Assembly: GCA_032881465.1 (NCBI GenBank)
Contig: CP126168.1
Span: 3,677,077 to 3,741,076 of the forward strand
From: Parvibaculaceae bacterium PLY_AMNH_Bact1
Lineage (GTDB): Bacteria; Pseudomonadota; Alphaproteobacteria; Parvibaculales; Parvibaculaceae
Length of the DNA: 64,000 nt
Direction of reading: 5' to 3'
Shown: positions 9,514 to 18,155 of the stretch, in pieces
Numbering within the stretch: position 1 is the stretch's first letter
How the letters are laid out: every line of letters begins with the position of its first letter
The notes under the pieces: model-generated
Databases searched by the model: none
What the model saw: only the letters and a program-made list of their open reading frames with translations
Told to the model about the DNA's origin: nothing
Program-made: the position numbers and the translations under genes

Positions 9514-10069
9514 TTTTGCGTATAGTGACGCGTCCTCAGACAGTAGTCTCCAACAAATGACTTGGTCGACAGTGTCCTCCACGTCTGATGTTGGTGTTAT
9601 TGAGAGGGCGGAAAACGAAAAGGCCGCCCCGGTCGCTGTGGCTGAAGGTGCTGGCTATTTCTCGTCGTCAGAAATTATGTCAATCAATGATCCTCGTGCA
9701 CTAATCATCCGTTCTCTTCGGGCCGACCCTTCGTTGAAGGTGAAGAGTGGTGATGGATCATTTGTTGAAAACGGAGCGATCGAAACGTGCGTTAGGTTCA
9801 TCGCCAACCTTCCGGTAGACCTAGCAGAAACAAAGTATGCTCCCGATGGTGAGGGGGGGATTATGTTATTATGGGGTAAGAAGCGCGCTTCTGTTTTGAC
9901 AATTGAAAAAGATCAGCTTCATTTTTCAGTTTGGCCTGCTAGCTCCGAAGAGCATTATTTGCATGACATCCAATACAGAAAGTCTACCATTCCGAGTGAA
10001 ATCCTGATTCGACTAAGAACACATCACCAGGCAAAAAGTGACTCCGCCGGACGAACCGATCCTCGATAG
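9506..10069 (+). CDS. Unknown protein, second gene of the TIGR04255 cassette
   Basis: A 187-residue protein whose ATG overlaps the end of the TIGR04255 gene by 8 bases. The first 50 residues are serine- and alanine-rich and probably disordered. From about residue 65 there is a helix (A-L-I-I-R-S-L-R), another at E-T-C-V-R-F-I-A-N-L-P, then beta strands with conserved-looking tryptophans (I-M-L-L-W-G-K-K-R-A-S-V-L-T-I-E, L-H-F-S-V-W-P). This layout of helices followed by a strand hairpin is seen in many small accessory proteins, but no named family was recognised. It ends 32 bases inside the third gene. No signal peptide or membrane segment. Confidence 0.72.
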   Translation: MNDFAYSDASSDSSLQQMTWSTVSSTSDVGVIERAENEKAAPVAVAEGAGYFSSSEIMSINDPRALIIRSLRADPSLKVKSGDGSFVENGAIETCVRFIANLPVDLAETKYAPDGEGGIMLLWGKKRASVLTIEKDQLHFSVWPASSEEHYLHDIQYRKSTIPSEILIRLRTHHQAKSDSAGRTDPR

Positions 10070-10496
10070 CGACCATGTTAGTCGACTAATCCTTAAGCCA
10101 CATATGTTGCAGGGAAACGAGCTGCATCGAGAGAACGTTTTTCAATTCCAAAATCGAAACGGTGGTCGAAAAGAATCCGTTGTTTGGCGCGCAATCGCAA
10201 TAACATCAACAGATGTGCATGACATCGGTCGAGCGAAAGCGGAGAAAGACAACTCCGCGGACCCTAAACGGGGAATTGTGTACGTGGGTTTCCTCTCTGC
10301 GGAAGTCAAAGCAATTAGAGATATCCAAGGAATGGACGGGCATAGATTCGAGGTTGTTCATTTTCCATCTGAAGGCCGTCATCACGCTCATATTGAGTTG
10401 TTGACTGGGCCGGGCGTCTCGCGAAAACAGTTTAGGAACGCTATAAAGGTGCGTCTCTTTGAGTTGTTCCAGGAAACAGATCTCATCGCGGCGTAA
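10038..10496 (+). CDS. Unknown histidine-rich protein, third gene of the TIGR04255 cassette
   Basis: A 152-residue protein from a GTG at 10038, overlapping the previous gene by 32 bases. It is likely soluble. Histidines stand out: D-H-V-S-R near residue 12, D-V-H-D-I-G near 60, D-G-H-R-F-E-V-V-H-F near 100, and then a cluster S-E-G-R-H-H-A-H-I-E at about 111-120. Such a His cluster could bind a metal or act in nucleic acid cleavage, but no known enzyme motif matches. Its strict overlap with the two upstream genes says the three act together. Next comes murJ after a 77-bp gap, which returns to the conserved backbone. Confidence 0.72.
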   Translation: MTPPDEPILDSDHVSRLILKPHMLQGNELHRENVFQFQNRNGGRKESVVWRAIAITSTDVHDIGRAKAEKDNSADPKRGIVYVGFLSAEVKAIRDIQGMDGHRFEVVHFPSEGRHHAHIELLTGPGVSRKQFRNAIKVRLFELFQETDLIAA

Positions 10497-10573
10497 GTTT
10501 TTAAGTATAGTTTTGTCTTTGGCGCCTTACTCTCAGAGCAATCGAATCGCCGCACCGGAGCTGAGCGCGCCCC

Positions 10574-12115
10574 ATGAACCTCGTTAAATCTGCCATGACC
10601 GTGGGCGGCATGACCATGATAAGCCGGGTGCTGGGCTTCATCCGGGACATTTTCATTGCGGGGGTCTTGGGCACCGGGCCGATTGCCGATGCGTTTTTTG
10701 TCGCCTTCAAATTCCCAAATCTCTTCCGGCGCCTCTTTGCGGAAGGGGCGTTTAACTCTGCTTTTGTGCCGCTCTTTGCCAAACGGTTGGAGGGGGAGGG
10801 TGAAGCGTCCGCCAAGCGCTTTGCAGAGGAAGCGCTTTCTGTGTTGCTCACAACCCTGATCCTGCTCACGCTTGCAGCACAGCTTGCCATGCCCTGGCTC
10901 ATGTATGTGATCGCGCCGGGTTTTGCTGACACGCCGGACAAGTTCGAGATGGGCATTCTCTTTACCCGAGTCGCCTTTCCCTACCTCATGTTCATGTCGC
11001 TGGTGGCGCTCTTGTCAGCGGTCCTCAATTCCGTTGGTCGGTTCACCGCCGCCGCCGCCGCGCCCATCTTGCTCAATATTGTGCTCATCGTGGCGATCTG
11101 GTTTGCGGCCCCTCATTTTGAGAACCCGGGCCTGGTGCTCTCCTGGGGTGTGGCCATTGCAGGGGCTGCGCAGTTCACTTTGATGATGATTGCGGTGAAG
11201 CGCGCGGGCTTTTCCATTCACTTACGCTGGCCGCGTATGACACCCGGCGTGAGGCGGCTCATCACCCTTGGCATCCCCGGTGTGATTGCCGGCGGCATCA
11301 CACAGATCAATCTCCTGATCGGCTCTATCATTGCGAGCCTCCAGGATGGGGCGGTCTCGCTTCTCTATTACGCGGACCGCATCTACCAACTGCCATTGGG
11401 CGTGGTGGGCATCGCCATTGGCATTGTCTTGCTGCCGGACCTTTCCCGTCGTCTGCGCGCAGACGACACCAGCGGTGCCAACAATGCGCAGAACCGGGCC
11501 TTTGAGTTTGCCATGTTGCTGACCGTGCCTGCTTCCGTGGCGCTGGCCGTCATACCAGCACCCATCATTCAGGTTCTGTTCGAGCGCGGCGCTTTCACCG
11601 CAGCAGACACGGCAGGGACGGCGCTCGCGCTTTCAGCCTTCGCCATTGGCCTGCCCGCCTTCGTGTTGACCAAAGTCTTTTCGCCTGGCTTCTTTGCCCG
11701 CGAAGATACAGTGACGCCCATGCGCTATGCAGCGATCGGGATCGCGGTGAACATTACAGGCTCTCTCATCCTCTTCTATTGGATTGGCTATGTGGGCATT
11801 GCGCTCGCAACGTCTGCCGCTGCCTGGGTGAATGCCGGGCTTCTGGGGGGACGGCTTATGAGCGAAGGCCACTATCAGATGGACGCAAGATTGAAGTCGC
11901 GCTTGCCTCGGCTGCTGGCCTCATCAACGGCCATGGGGTTGGGGCTCTGGTATGGTATGGGTGTCGCCGCGCCCTATCTTGCCGCAAGCTTCTGGGAAGG
12001 CGTCATCGCCCTTGGTTTCCTGATTACCGGCGGCGGGCTCCTGCTGGGTCTGGCCATCATAGCGACAGGCACCGCCCAGCTTGGTGAGCTGAAGGCGATG
12101 TTCCGACGCGGTTAA
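10574..12115 (+). CDS. murJ: Lipid II flippase MurJ
   Basis: A 513-residue polytopic membrane protein of the MviN/MurJ family, about 14 membrane segments. The start has the typical M-T-M-I-S-R-V-L-G-F-I-R-D followed by A-F-F-V-A-F-K-F-P-N-L-F-R-R-L-F-A-E-G-A-F-N, which is diagnostic. It flips lipid II across the inner membrane for peptidoglycan synthesis. The murJ-trpS order downstream of glnD is the usual one. Two intergenic palindromes of a dispersed family separate it from trpS. Confidence 0.97.
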   Translation: MNLVKSAMTVGGMTMISRVLGFIRDIFIAGVLGTGPIADAFFVAFKFPNLFRRLFAEGAFNSAFVPLFAKRLEGEGEASAKRFAEEALSVLLTTLILLTLAAQLAMPWLMYVIAPGFADTPDKFEMGILFTRVAFPYLMFMSLVALLSAVLNSVGRFTAAAAAPILLNIVLIVAIWFAAPHFENPGLVLSWGVAIAGAAQFTLMMIAVKRAGFSIHLRWPRMTPGVRRLITLGIPGVIAGGITQINLLIGSIIASLQDGAVSLLYYADRIYQLPLGVVGIAIGIVLLPDLSRRLRADDTSGANNAQNRAFEFAMLLTVPASVALAVIPAPIIQVLFERGAFTAADTAGTALALSAFAIGLPAFVLTKVFSPGFFAREDTVTPMRYAAIGIAVNITGSLILFYWIGYVGIALATSAAAWVNAGLLGGRLMSEGHYQMDARLKSRLPRLLASSTAMGLGLWYGMGVAAPYLAASFWEGVIALGFLITGGGLLLGLAIIATGTAQLGELKAMFRRG

Positions 12116-12186
12116 CGGTGAGAAAAAGCGGCCAAGTGGGTTCAGGGGGTATTGCAAGGCCAGTCTCGGCAGCGCATACCCTCCCT

Positions 12187-12252
12187 AAGCGTTTCTAGGA
12201 AAAGTGCCAAATCTGACTTGGCGGTTTTCCGTCCGGAAACGCGACGAAATAA
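12187..12252. repeat. Dispersed intergenic nested palindrome, copy 1a
   Basis: Outer arms GCGTTTC (12189-12195) and GAAACGC (12236-12242). Inner arms GGAAAA and TTTTCC, with GCCAA/TTGGC inside them. Same plan as the copies at 46109, 48567, 53229, 60460 and 61566. It lies between murJ and trpS. Confidence 0.75.
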
Positions 12253-12282
12253 GCGCGTGTCGTGGTCCAAAGCGACAGCAGT

Positions 12283-12336
12283 AAAGCGCTTCCAGGCGAA
12301 GTGTGTGCGGTTCGCCGCCCGGGAAGCGCGATGAGA
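12283..12336. repeat. Dispersed intergenic nested palindrome, copy 1b
   Basis: Outer arms GCGCTTCC (12286-12293) and GGAAGCGC (12322-12329); inner arms GGCGAA and TTCGCC. It differs from copy 1a in both arms in a matching way. It lies about 40 bases after copy 1a, just before trpS. Confidence 0.7.
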
Positions 12337-12357
12337 GAGCAAGGATGAGTAAAACAA

Positions 12358-13374
12358 ATGGAACAGCCAACTAATCGTGTGTTTTCCGGGGTTCAACCCA
12401 CCGGGAACCTGCATCTGGGGAACTATCTGGGCGCGATCCGCAATTTTGTCGGACTGCAGGAAACCCATGAATGCATTTATTGCGTCGTCGATATGCACGC
12501 GATTACGGTCTGGCAGGATCCAAAAGAGCTCGCTCACAACACACGTGAAGTTGCTGCCGCCTATATCGCTGCGGGCGTTGATGCCGAGAAACAGGTGATC
12601 TTCAACCAGTCCAAAGTGTCCGCCCATGGCGAACTCACCTGGGTGTTGAATTGCGTGGCGCGCATGGGGTGGTTGAACCGCATGACCCAGTTCAAGGAAA
12701 AAGCAGGCAAGAACCGCGAAAACGCGTCCGTGGGTCTTTATGACTATCCGGTCCTGATGGCCGCCGACATTCTGGCCTACCGCGCGACCCATGTGCCGGT
12801 GGGCGATGATCAGAAACAGCATCTGGAACTTGCGCGCGACATCGCCCAGAAGTTCAACAATGATTTTGGCGACTTCGGAGGCGAAGACTTCTTTCCGCTG
12901 CCGGAGCCTTTGATCATGGGGGCAGCGACACGGGTCATGAGCCTGCGTGATGGTTCAAAGAAAATGTCAAAGTCTGATCCCTCAGACATGAGCCGGATTA
13001 CCTTGACCGATTCCGCCGATGATATTGCCAAGAAAATCCGCAAAGCACGCACCGACCCTGAACCATTACCATCAGAGCTTGAGGGACTGAAAGAACGTCC
13101 GGAGGCGGATAATCTTGTGGGCATTTATGCAGCGCTCGCGGACGTCACCAAAGAAGCGGTGCTTCAGCAGCATGGCGGGTCGCAATTCTCAAGCTTCAAG
13201 CCAGCCCTTGCAGAACTCGCCAATGAGAAGCTCTCACCTATCACCGGCGAGATGGCACGCCTGATGGAGGACACCGCTTACATTGACACGGTTCTTAAAA
13301 GTGGCGGTGAGCGTGCGGACGCAATCGCACAGCCGGGTCTGGCCAAAGTCAAAGAGATTGTTGGATTTATTTAA
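12358..13374 (+). CDS. trpS: Tryptophanyl-tRNA synthetase
   Basis: A 338-residue class I aminoacyl-tRNA synthetase. The HIGH-type motif is seen as G-N-L-H-L-G-N at residues 16-22 and the KMSKS loop as K-K-M-S-K-S at about 201-206. The early V-F-S-G-V-Q-P-T-G is typical of bacterial TrpS, as is the length. It charges tRNA-Trp. The ATG at 12358 follows the palindromic repeat closely. Downstream lies a structured 100-bp spacer, then kdsA. Confidence 0.97.
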   Translation: MEQPTNRVFSGVQPTGNLHLGNYLGAIRNFVGLQETHECIYCVVDMHAITVWQDPKELAHNTREVAAAYIAAGVDAEKQVIFNQSKVSAHGELTWVLNCVARMGWLNRMTQFKEKAGKNRENASVGLYDYPVLMAADILAYRATHVPVGDDQKQHLELARDIAQKFNNDFGDFGGEDFFPLPEPLIMGAATRVMSLRDGSKKMSKSDPSDMSRITLTDSADDIAKKIRKARTDPEPLPSELEGLKERPEADNLVGIYAALADVTKEAVLQQHGGSQFSSFKPALAELANEKLSPITGEMARLMEDTAYIDTVLKSGGERADAIAQPGLAKVKEIVGFI

Positions 13375-13392
13375 GGCGTGGTGCAATCAGCA

Positions 13393-13468
13393 TTGGCAAA
13401 ATTGTGCCAAAAGATGCGCAACCTTGGCGCAACTTTTGGTTCTCATACGAGCAACGCGCCTGAGGCGC
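13393..13468. repeat. Run of three hairpins between trpS and kdsA
   Basis: TTGGCA/TGCCAA at 13393-13410; then CCAAAAG (13407-13413) plus TGCGC pairing with GCGCA plus CTTTTGG (13427-13439); then GCGCC/GGCGC at 13456-13468. They could end trpS transcription or form the leader of kdsA. There is no clear U-tract. Confidence 0.45.
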
Positions 13469-13493
13469 GAGTCATTGGTCAGGAGAGAGCGTG

Positions 13494-14333
13494 ATGAACA
13501 CAGTCACCGTTGCAGGCATTGAAATCGGAAATGACAAACCGCTCACCCTTATTGGAGGGGTGAATGTCATTGAGTCTCGCGACATGGCCATGAAGGCAGC
13601 AGAGATCTATATCGAACAGGCAACAAAGCTTGAGCTGCCCTATATCTTCAAAGCCTCTTTTGACAAAGCCAACCGCTCGTCAGTGGACTCGTTCCGCGGT
13701 CCCGGTCTGGATGAAGGACTGAAGATTTTCCAGGAGATCAAAACGACCTTCGGCGTGCCGGTAATTTCTGACATTCATGAAATCGAGCAGGTGAAGCCTG
13801 CGGCGGAAGTCTTAGACATTCTTCAGATCCCCGCTTTCCTGGCGCGGCAGACAGACCTTGTACGCGCCATTGCTGAAGCCGGCTTGCCGATCAATGTGAA
13901 GAAACCGCAATTCCTAAGCCCGCAGCAGATTCCGAACATTGTTGACAAGATTAGGGCCTGTGGAAACGACCAGATCATGGTCTGCGAACGCGGGTCGAGC
14001 TTTGGTTACGACAACCTGGTGGTCGACATGCTGGGTTTCGGTGTCATCAAGAATGAAAACAACGATGTGCCGATTGTCTTTGACGTGACCCATGCACTGC
14101 AGACCCGTGCGCCAGGGTCAAAAGCTTCTGGTGGCCGCCGCGAACAGATTTACGATCTGGCACGTGCTGGTGTTGCCGTTGGGGTGGCTGCCCTCTTCCT
14201 CGAAGCCCATGAAGACCCGGACAATGCGAAATGCGACGGGCCAAGCGCTCTGCCGTTTGATGATCTTCCCAAGCTGCTGGGTCAGGTAAAAGCGGTGGAT
14301 GATCTGGTTAAGCCCATCACCAATGGCAACTAA
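13494..14333 (+). CDS. kdsA: 3-deoxy-8-phosphooctulonate (KDO-8-P) synthase
   Basis: A 279-residue aldolase from the ATG at 13494, chosen over the GTG just before it because AGGAGAG sits at proper distance. Typical parts are [12 protein letters not shown] near residue 55, [19 protein letters not shown] and E-R-G-S-S-F-G-Y. It condenses phosphoenolpyruvate with arabinose 5-phosphate to make KDO-8-phosphate for lipopolysaccharide inner core. That tells us the cell makes LPS. Fully canonical length. Confidence 0.97.
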   Translation: MNTVTVAGIEIGNDKPLTLIGGVNVIESRDMAMKAAEIYIEQATKLELPYIFKASFDKANRSSVDSFRGPGLDEGLKIFQEIKTTFGVPVISDIHEIEQVKPAAEVLDILQIPAFLARQTDLVRAIAEAGLPINVKKPQFLSPQQIPNIVDKIRACGNDQIMVCERGSSFGYDNLVVDMLGFGVIKNENNDVPIVFDVTHALQTRAPGSKASGGRREQIYDLARAGVAVGVAALFLEAHEDPDNAKCDGPSALPFDDLPKLLGQVKAVDDLVKPITNGN

Positions 14334-14482
14334 GTATTTTCAGGTGACGCGGGCTTAGGTCTCACCATCCGGAAACAGGACAAAAGTGGACGACCCGCTT
14401 TTTGACCATTTGGGGGCAGCGCTTGAACCAGAGAGTTAAAGCGCCCACATTTCACTAAACCGGTAGGTAAAAAGGAAGCCAC

Positions 14483-15514
14483 ATGACCCTCCGCGATACG
14501 CTCGGTGGTTACAAAGATCGTCTGAAACATCGTTGGATGTACCGCAAAGGCGGTTCCTTCCCCTCATTCAAGATCGGCAATCTTGGACGGTTTTTTAAGG
14601 GCGGTGCGGCGCGCAAGACTGGTATTGGCGTCCTGATTTTTCTCTTTCTCTATTATGTGGTCGGTGGCCTTTGGATCAACGACATTGAAGATGATCCGAA
14701 TTTCCGTCCGGCAGCCGAAGATATCGTGCCTGGCGGCTCTCATGCCGTCGCCATGACGGCAGCGCTCATTCAGCGGGAAGTGAACGACAAACGCTGGACA
14801 TCAAACGATCCCTGGTTTGTCCCCTCCGCTTTCCTCGACAACATGCCCAACTATCAGCAGGGCATGGTGTCTGCGCTCGCGCGTTTTTCGTTTGAGCTGA
14901 CCGATCAGCTGGGCCGGACACGCGGCTCAAGTCAGGCAGACCCGGATCTGCAGTCTGCCTCAGGCCTGCTGCAATATGCGGGCGATGTTTGGGTTTGGGA
15001 CCCGTCTGTGTCGCTGATGCCTCGCGCCTCATCCGAAGCGCAATATCGCGAAGCCCGCAGCGCACTGCTGAAATACAATGTCCGTTTGGCGGCGGGCGAA
15101 GCAGTGTTTGAACGCCGCGGCGATAATCTCATGGCAACGCTAGATCGTATTGCGCTCGACATCGGCTCATCATCTGCTGTGCTCGATCAAGCGGTGGTGG
15201 AAAACTCCGGCAGCTTTATCGACACATCCGCTGACGATCACTTCTACAATGTGAAGGGTCAGCTTTACGCCTACTACTTGCTTCTGGATGCGCTGGGCAA
15301 AGACTTCGATACGCTCATCACTGAGCGAGAGTTAAACACCGCCTGGGAGCAGATGCTCGACAGCATGCTGAAAGCGGCCATGCTCTCTCCCATGGTTGTT
15401 GTAAACGGTGCGCCGGACGCACAGATTCAGCCAAGCCATTTGGCGTCACAGGGCTTCTACTTGCTCCGCGCACGCACGCAACTTCGCGAAATCACGAATA
15501 TTCTTTTGAAGTAA
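14483..15514 (+). CDS. DUF2333 family membrane-anchored protein
   Basis: A 343-residue protein of the DUF2333 family. After a basic N-terminus there is one membrane segment near residues 50-66 (I-G-V-L-I-F-L-F-L-Y-Y-V-V). The rest should lie in the periplasm, with V-A-M-T-A-A-L-I-Q-R-E-V near 92 and W-T-S-N-D-P-W-F-V-P-S following. Members are common in Proteobacteria and not characterised. It stands alone between kdsA and a universal stress protein gene. The family call rests on recall of these conserved stretches. Confidence 0.82.
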   Translation: MTLRDTLGGYKDRLKHRWMYRKGGSFPSFKIGNLGRFFKGGAARKTGIGVLIFLFLYYVVGGLWINDIEDDPNFRPAAEDIVPGGSHAVAMTAALIQREVNDKRWTSNDPWFVPSAFLDNMPNYQQGMVSALARFSFELTDQLGRTRGSSQADPDLQSASGLLQYAGDVWVWDPSVSLMPRASSEAQYREARSALLKYNVRLAAGEAVFERRGDNLMATLDRIALDIGSSSAVLDQAVVENSGSFIDTSADDHFYNVKGQLYAYYLLLDALGKDFDTLITERELNTAWEQMLDSMLKAAMLSPMVVVNGAPDAQIQPSHLASQGFYLLRARTQLREITNILLK

Positions 15515-15567
15515 GGCTGCTTTGGTGCGTTTTTGGCCGTAGACGTGCCGCCTGAAAGGGTGGCAGC

Positions 15568-16089
15568 ATGTCACCCATGACAGCCAAAGAAACAGAAATG
15601 GCGAAAGACACGGACGCTGCCCCGATCAAGCGGCGGAAGTTTCTGGTCGTCGTCGATGAGACATCTGAATGCGAAGTGGCGATCCACTTTGCCGCGCGTC
15701 GCGCTCGCCATACAAAAGGCGGCCTCGTCTTGCTGGCAGCACTGGAGCCAGGTGGCTTTGAGCATTGGCTCGGCGTTGAAAACATCATGAAGGAAGAGGC
15801 GCGGGAAGAAGCAGAGCGTATTCTCCACCGCCACGCGGCTCGGGTGAACGAGGTTTCTGGTCTGATGCCGGAGCTTGAAATCCGCGAGGGAACAAAACCG
15901 GATATCGTGCAAGCCATGATCAAGGAAGACCCAGCGATTTCGATCCTTGTGCTTGCGGCTGGCACCGGCAAAGAAGGCCCGGGCCCTCTGGTGCAAATGG
16001 CCGCAGGCGGCGTTGGGGCTGGTTTCTCCATCCCTGTGACCGTGGTTCCAGGATCGCTCACAGAAGACGAAATTCACGATCTGGCGTGA
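15568..16089 (+). CDS. Universal stress protein (UspA) family
   Basis: A 173-residue single-domain Usp. After a short polar N-terminus the core begins with K-F-L-V-V-V-D-E-T-S-E-C, matching the usual V-x-V-D-x-S-x-x-S start. The ATP-loop region G-x-x-G-x(9)-G is only loosely matched by A-A-G-T-G-K-E-G-P-G-P-L-V. It is a cytoplasmic stress-related protein with no defined reaction. ATG at 15568 is used, though 15598 is also possible. It precedes the NifU-like gene as it often does in Rhizobiales. Confidence 0.85.
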   Translation: MSPMTAKETEMAKDTDAAPIKRRKFLVVVDETSECEVAIHFAARRARHTKGGLVLLAALEPGGFEHWLGVENIMKEEAREEAERILHRHAARVNEVSGLMPELEIREGTKPDIVQAMIKEDPAISILVLAAGTGKEGPGPLVQMAAGGVGAGFSIPVTVVPGSLTEDEIHDLA

Positions 16090-16249
16090 GATTTCGCTAG
16101 TTTCTTGCTGATTCTGCCGCAGAAATACCTGAGTACACCACTTGGGCTTGAATACCGGCGCCATTTCCGCCATTTAGAGGTGAGAAACGGTCCAAAATCC
16201 CATGTCATCCAAGGGGTTATCGGATTCACCCCCTTCAAGGAGCAGGCGC

Positions 16250-16804
16250 ATGTTTATTCAGACGGAATCAACGCCAAACCCCGCAACTCTCAAATTTCTG
16301 CCGGGACAAGATGTGCTGGGTGACGGCCACGCGGCTGACTTCCCGAATGCTACCGCCGCTGAGCGCTCGCCGCTCGCAAAGGCGCTGTTCGACGTGGACG
16401 GTGTTGCTGGTGTCTTCTTTGGCGCGGATTTTGTCACCATCACCAAAGGTGATGTGGAATGGCAGCATATTAAGCCGGCACTCTTAGGCGCCATCATGCA
16501 GCACTTCACCTCCGGCGCGCCGCTCATGAACGATAGTATTGAGAACACGGACCCGAATGAGGTTACGGAAGACGATTCCGAGATTGTCGGTCAGATCAAA
16601 GAATTGCTCGATACCCGTGTGCGACCTGTCGTGGCGCAGGACGGTGGCGACATTACCTTTCAGGGTTTTGACAAAGGCATTGTCTATCTCAACATGGTCG
16701 GCGCCTGCGCGGGCTGCCCCGCATCAACACAGACGCTCAAGCATGGCGTTGAAAACATGCTGAAGCATTTCGTGCCGGAAATCGAAGAGGTTCGTGCAGT
16801 CTAA
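16250..16804 (+). CDS. NifU/NfuA-type Fe-S cluster carrier
   Basis: A 184-residue protein from the ATG at 16250, which has AAGGAG at good distance. It has the Nfu N-terminal scaffold domain, starting M-F-I-Q-T-E-S-T-P-N-P-A-T-L-K-F, and a C-terminal NifU domain with V-V-A-Q-D-G-G-D-I and the cluster-binding C-A-G-C pair near residues 153-156. It carries Fe-S clusters to target proteins such as MiaB, encoded about 4 kb downstream. Canonical length for the alphaproteobacterial and mitochondrial NFU1 type. Confidence 0.95.
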   Translation: MFIQTESTPNPATLKFLPGQDVLGDGHAADFPNATAAERSPLAKALFDVDGVAGVFFGADFVTITKGDVEWQHIKPALLGAIMQHFTSGAPLMNDSIENTDPNEVTEDDSEIVGQIKELLDTRVRPVVAQDGGDITFQGFDKGIVYLNMVGACAGCPASTQTLKHGVENMLKHFVPEIEEVRAV

Positions 16805-16839
16805 GCGCGACACTGGTTACACAAACACAAGGACGAGCT

Positions 16840-17433
16840 ATGGGGACGTTGGACGGAGCAGCGCTGGATACGATTTTCCGCGATGCCAGATCATTTAATG
16901 CGTGGACGGATAAAACTGTTTCCGATGAAACGCTGAAGGAACTTTATGATCTCATGAAAATGGGACCGACCAGCGCGAATTGTTCTCCTGCAAGAATTGT
17001 TTTTGTGCGCTCTGATGAGGCAAAAGAAAAGCTGATGCCGGCGCTCCTGCCACAGAATCAGGGCAAGACCAAAGAAGCGCCGGCTTGCGCGATCATCGGC
17101 TACGATCTTGAGTTCTTTGAAAAAATCCCGGAGCTCTTTCCGCACAATCCAGATGCGCGGAACTGGTTTGCGGGCAATGACCCGCTCATTCAGGAAACAG
17201 CGTTCCGCAATTCCAGCCTGCAAGGGGCCTATTTCATGATCGCGGCCCGGTCGCTGGGTCTTGATTGCGGGCCTATGTCTGGCTTCGACCCGATTGCAGT
17301 CAATGAAGCGTTTTTCCCGGACGGCAAGGTGAAGGCAAACTTCATCTGCAATATTGGGTATGGCGACGCGGGTAGAGAAATGTTTGACCGCTCGCCACGC
17401 CTCGCATTTGACGATGCCTGCTCCATCGTCTGA
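16840..17433 (+). CDS. Nitroreductase-family protein, malonic semialdehyde reductase (RutE-like)
   Basis: A 197-residue FMN-dependent nitroreductase-fold protein. It follows the RutE pattern: L-F/I-F-R-D-A-R-S-F-N-A-W near residue 10, M-K-M-G-P-T-S-A-N-C-S-P-A-R, and L-G-L-D-C-G-P-M-S-G-F-D near 140. RutE reduces malonic semialdehyde to 3-hydroxypropionate in pyrimidine breakdown, but no other rut genes are near. It may have a general aldehyde or quinone reductase role here. Confidence 0.88.
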   Translation: MGTLDGAALDTIFRDARSFNAWTDKTVSDETLKELYDLMKMGPTSANCSPARIVFVRSDEAKEKLMPALLPQNQGKTKEAPACAIIGYDLEFFEKIPELFPHNPDARNWFAGNDPLIQETAFRNSSLQGAYFMIAARSLGLDCGPMSGFDPIAVNEAFFPDGKVKANFICNIGYGDAGREMFDRSPRLAFDDACSIV

Positions 17434-17456
17434 CGAGCGGCGCTGAACACAAAAAC

Positions 17457-18155
17457 ATGACCACTCTTCTCGCCATTGATACCGGACAGGCAGCTTGCTC
17501 CGTCGCGCTATGGCGAGATGGTGCTGTCGCAGCGCATCGCTGGACACCCCTGCCCAAGGGTCATGCCGAAGCCCTGGTGCCGATGATCGAAGAAGTTCAG
17601 GCAGAAGCGGCTTTTGCGTTTGAGGATCTGAATGCCTTTGCGGTAACGGTGGGACCTGGCACTTTTACAGGGCTTCGTGTAGGGCTTGCGACTGCGCGTG
17701 GACTGGCGGTGGCGGCGGACAAGCCCCTGATTGGGGTCACCACACTTGAGGCGATTGCCCGGCCTGTGAGGCAAGAGGCAAAGGGCGGCGCGGCAATTGT
17801 GGCCAGCTTCGATGCGAGGCGCAACGAAGCCTATCTCCAAAGTTTCGCAGCCGACGGCGCAAGTCTCACGGAGCCCGCTTTGGTGTCTCTAGATGATCTA
17901 GCTGCCCATGTCCCTGATCAGACGCTCATATGTGTTGGGACGGGTGCGGCCCTTGTTCGCGATCGGTTGGCGTCACACGCCCACAATATTAGCCTTGCTT
18001 CAGCCGCAGCTCTTCCCGACGCGCGTATCGTTGCAGAGATTGCGGCGGACCGTCCTGCCAATACCGATAGAATGCCAGGCCCGCTCTACCTGCGTGCGCC
18101 CGACGCAAAACTGCCAGCCAACCCATTGGCGGCATCCCCCAGTGGCTTGTTGTGA
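17457..18155 (+). CDS. tsaB: tRNA threonylcarbamoyladenosine biosynthesis protein TsaB
   Basis: A 232-residue ASKHA-fold protein. It begins L-L-A-I-D-T-G-Q-A-A-C-S-V-A and has the family signature V-G-P-G-T-F-T-G-L-R-V-G-L-A-T-A-R-G near residue 65. With TsaD and TsaE it adds threonylcarbamoyl to A37 of ANN-decoding tRNAs. It overlaps rimI by 4 bases, a common pair, so the two are coupled. Confidence 0.96.
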   Translation: MTTLLAIDTGQAACSVALWRDGAVAAHRWTPLPKGHAEALVPMIEEVQAEAAFAFEDLNAFAVTVGPGTFTGLRVGLATARGLAVAADKPLIGVTTLEAIARPVRQEAKGGAAIVASFDARRNEAYLQSFAADGASLTEPALVSLDDLAAHVPDQTLICVGTGAALVRDRLASHAHNISLASAAALPDARIVAEIAADRPANTDRMPGPLYLRAPDAKLPANPLAASPSGLL

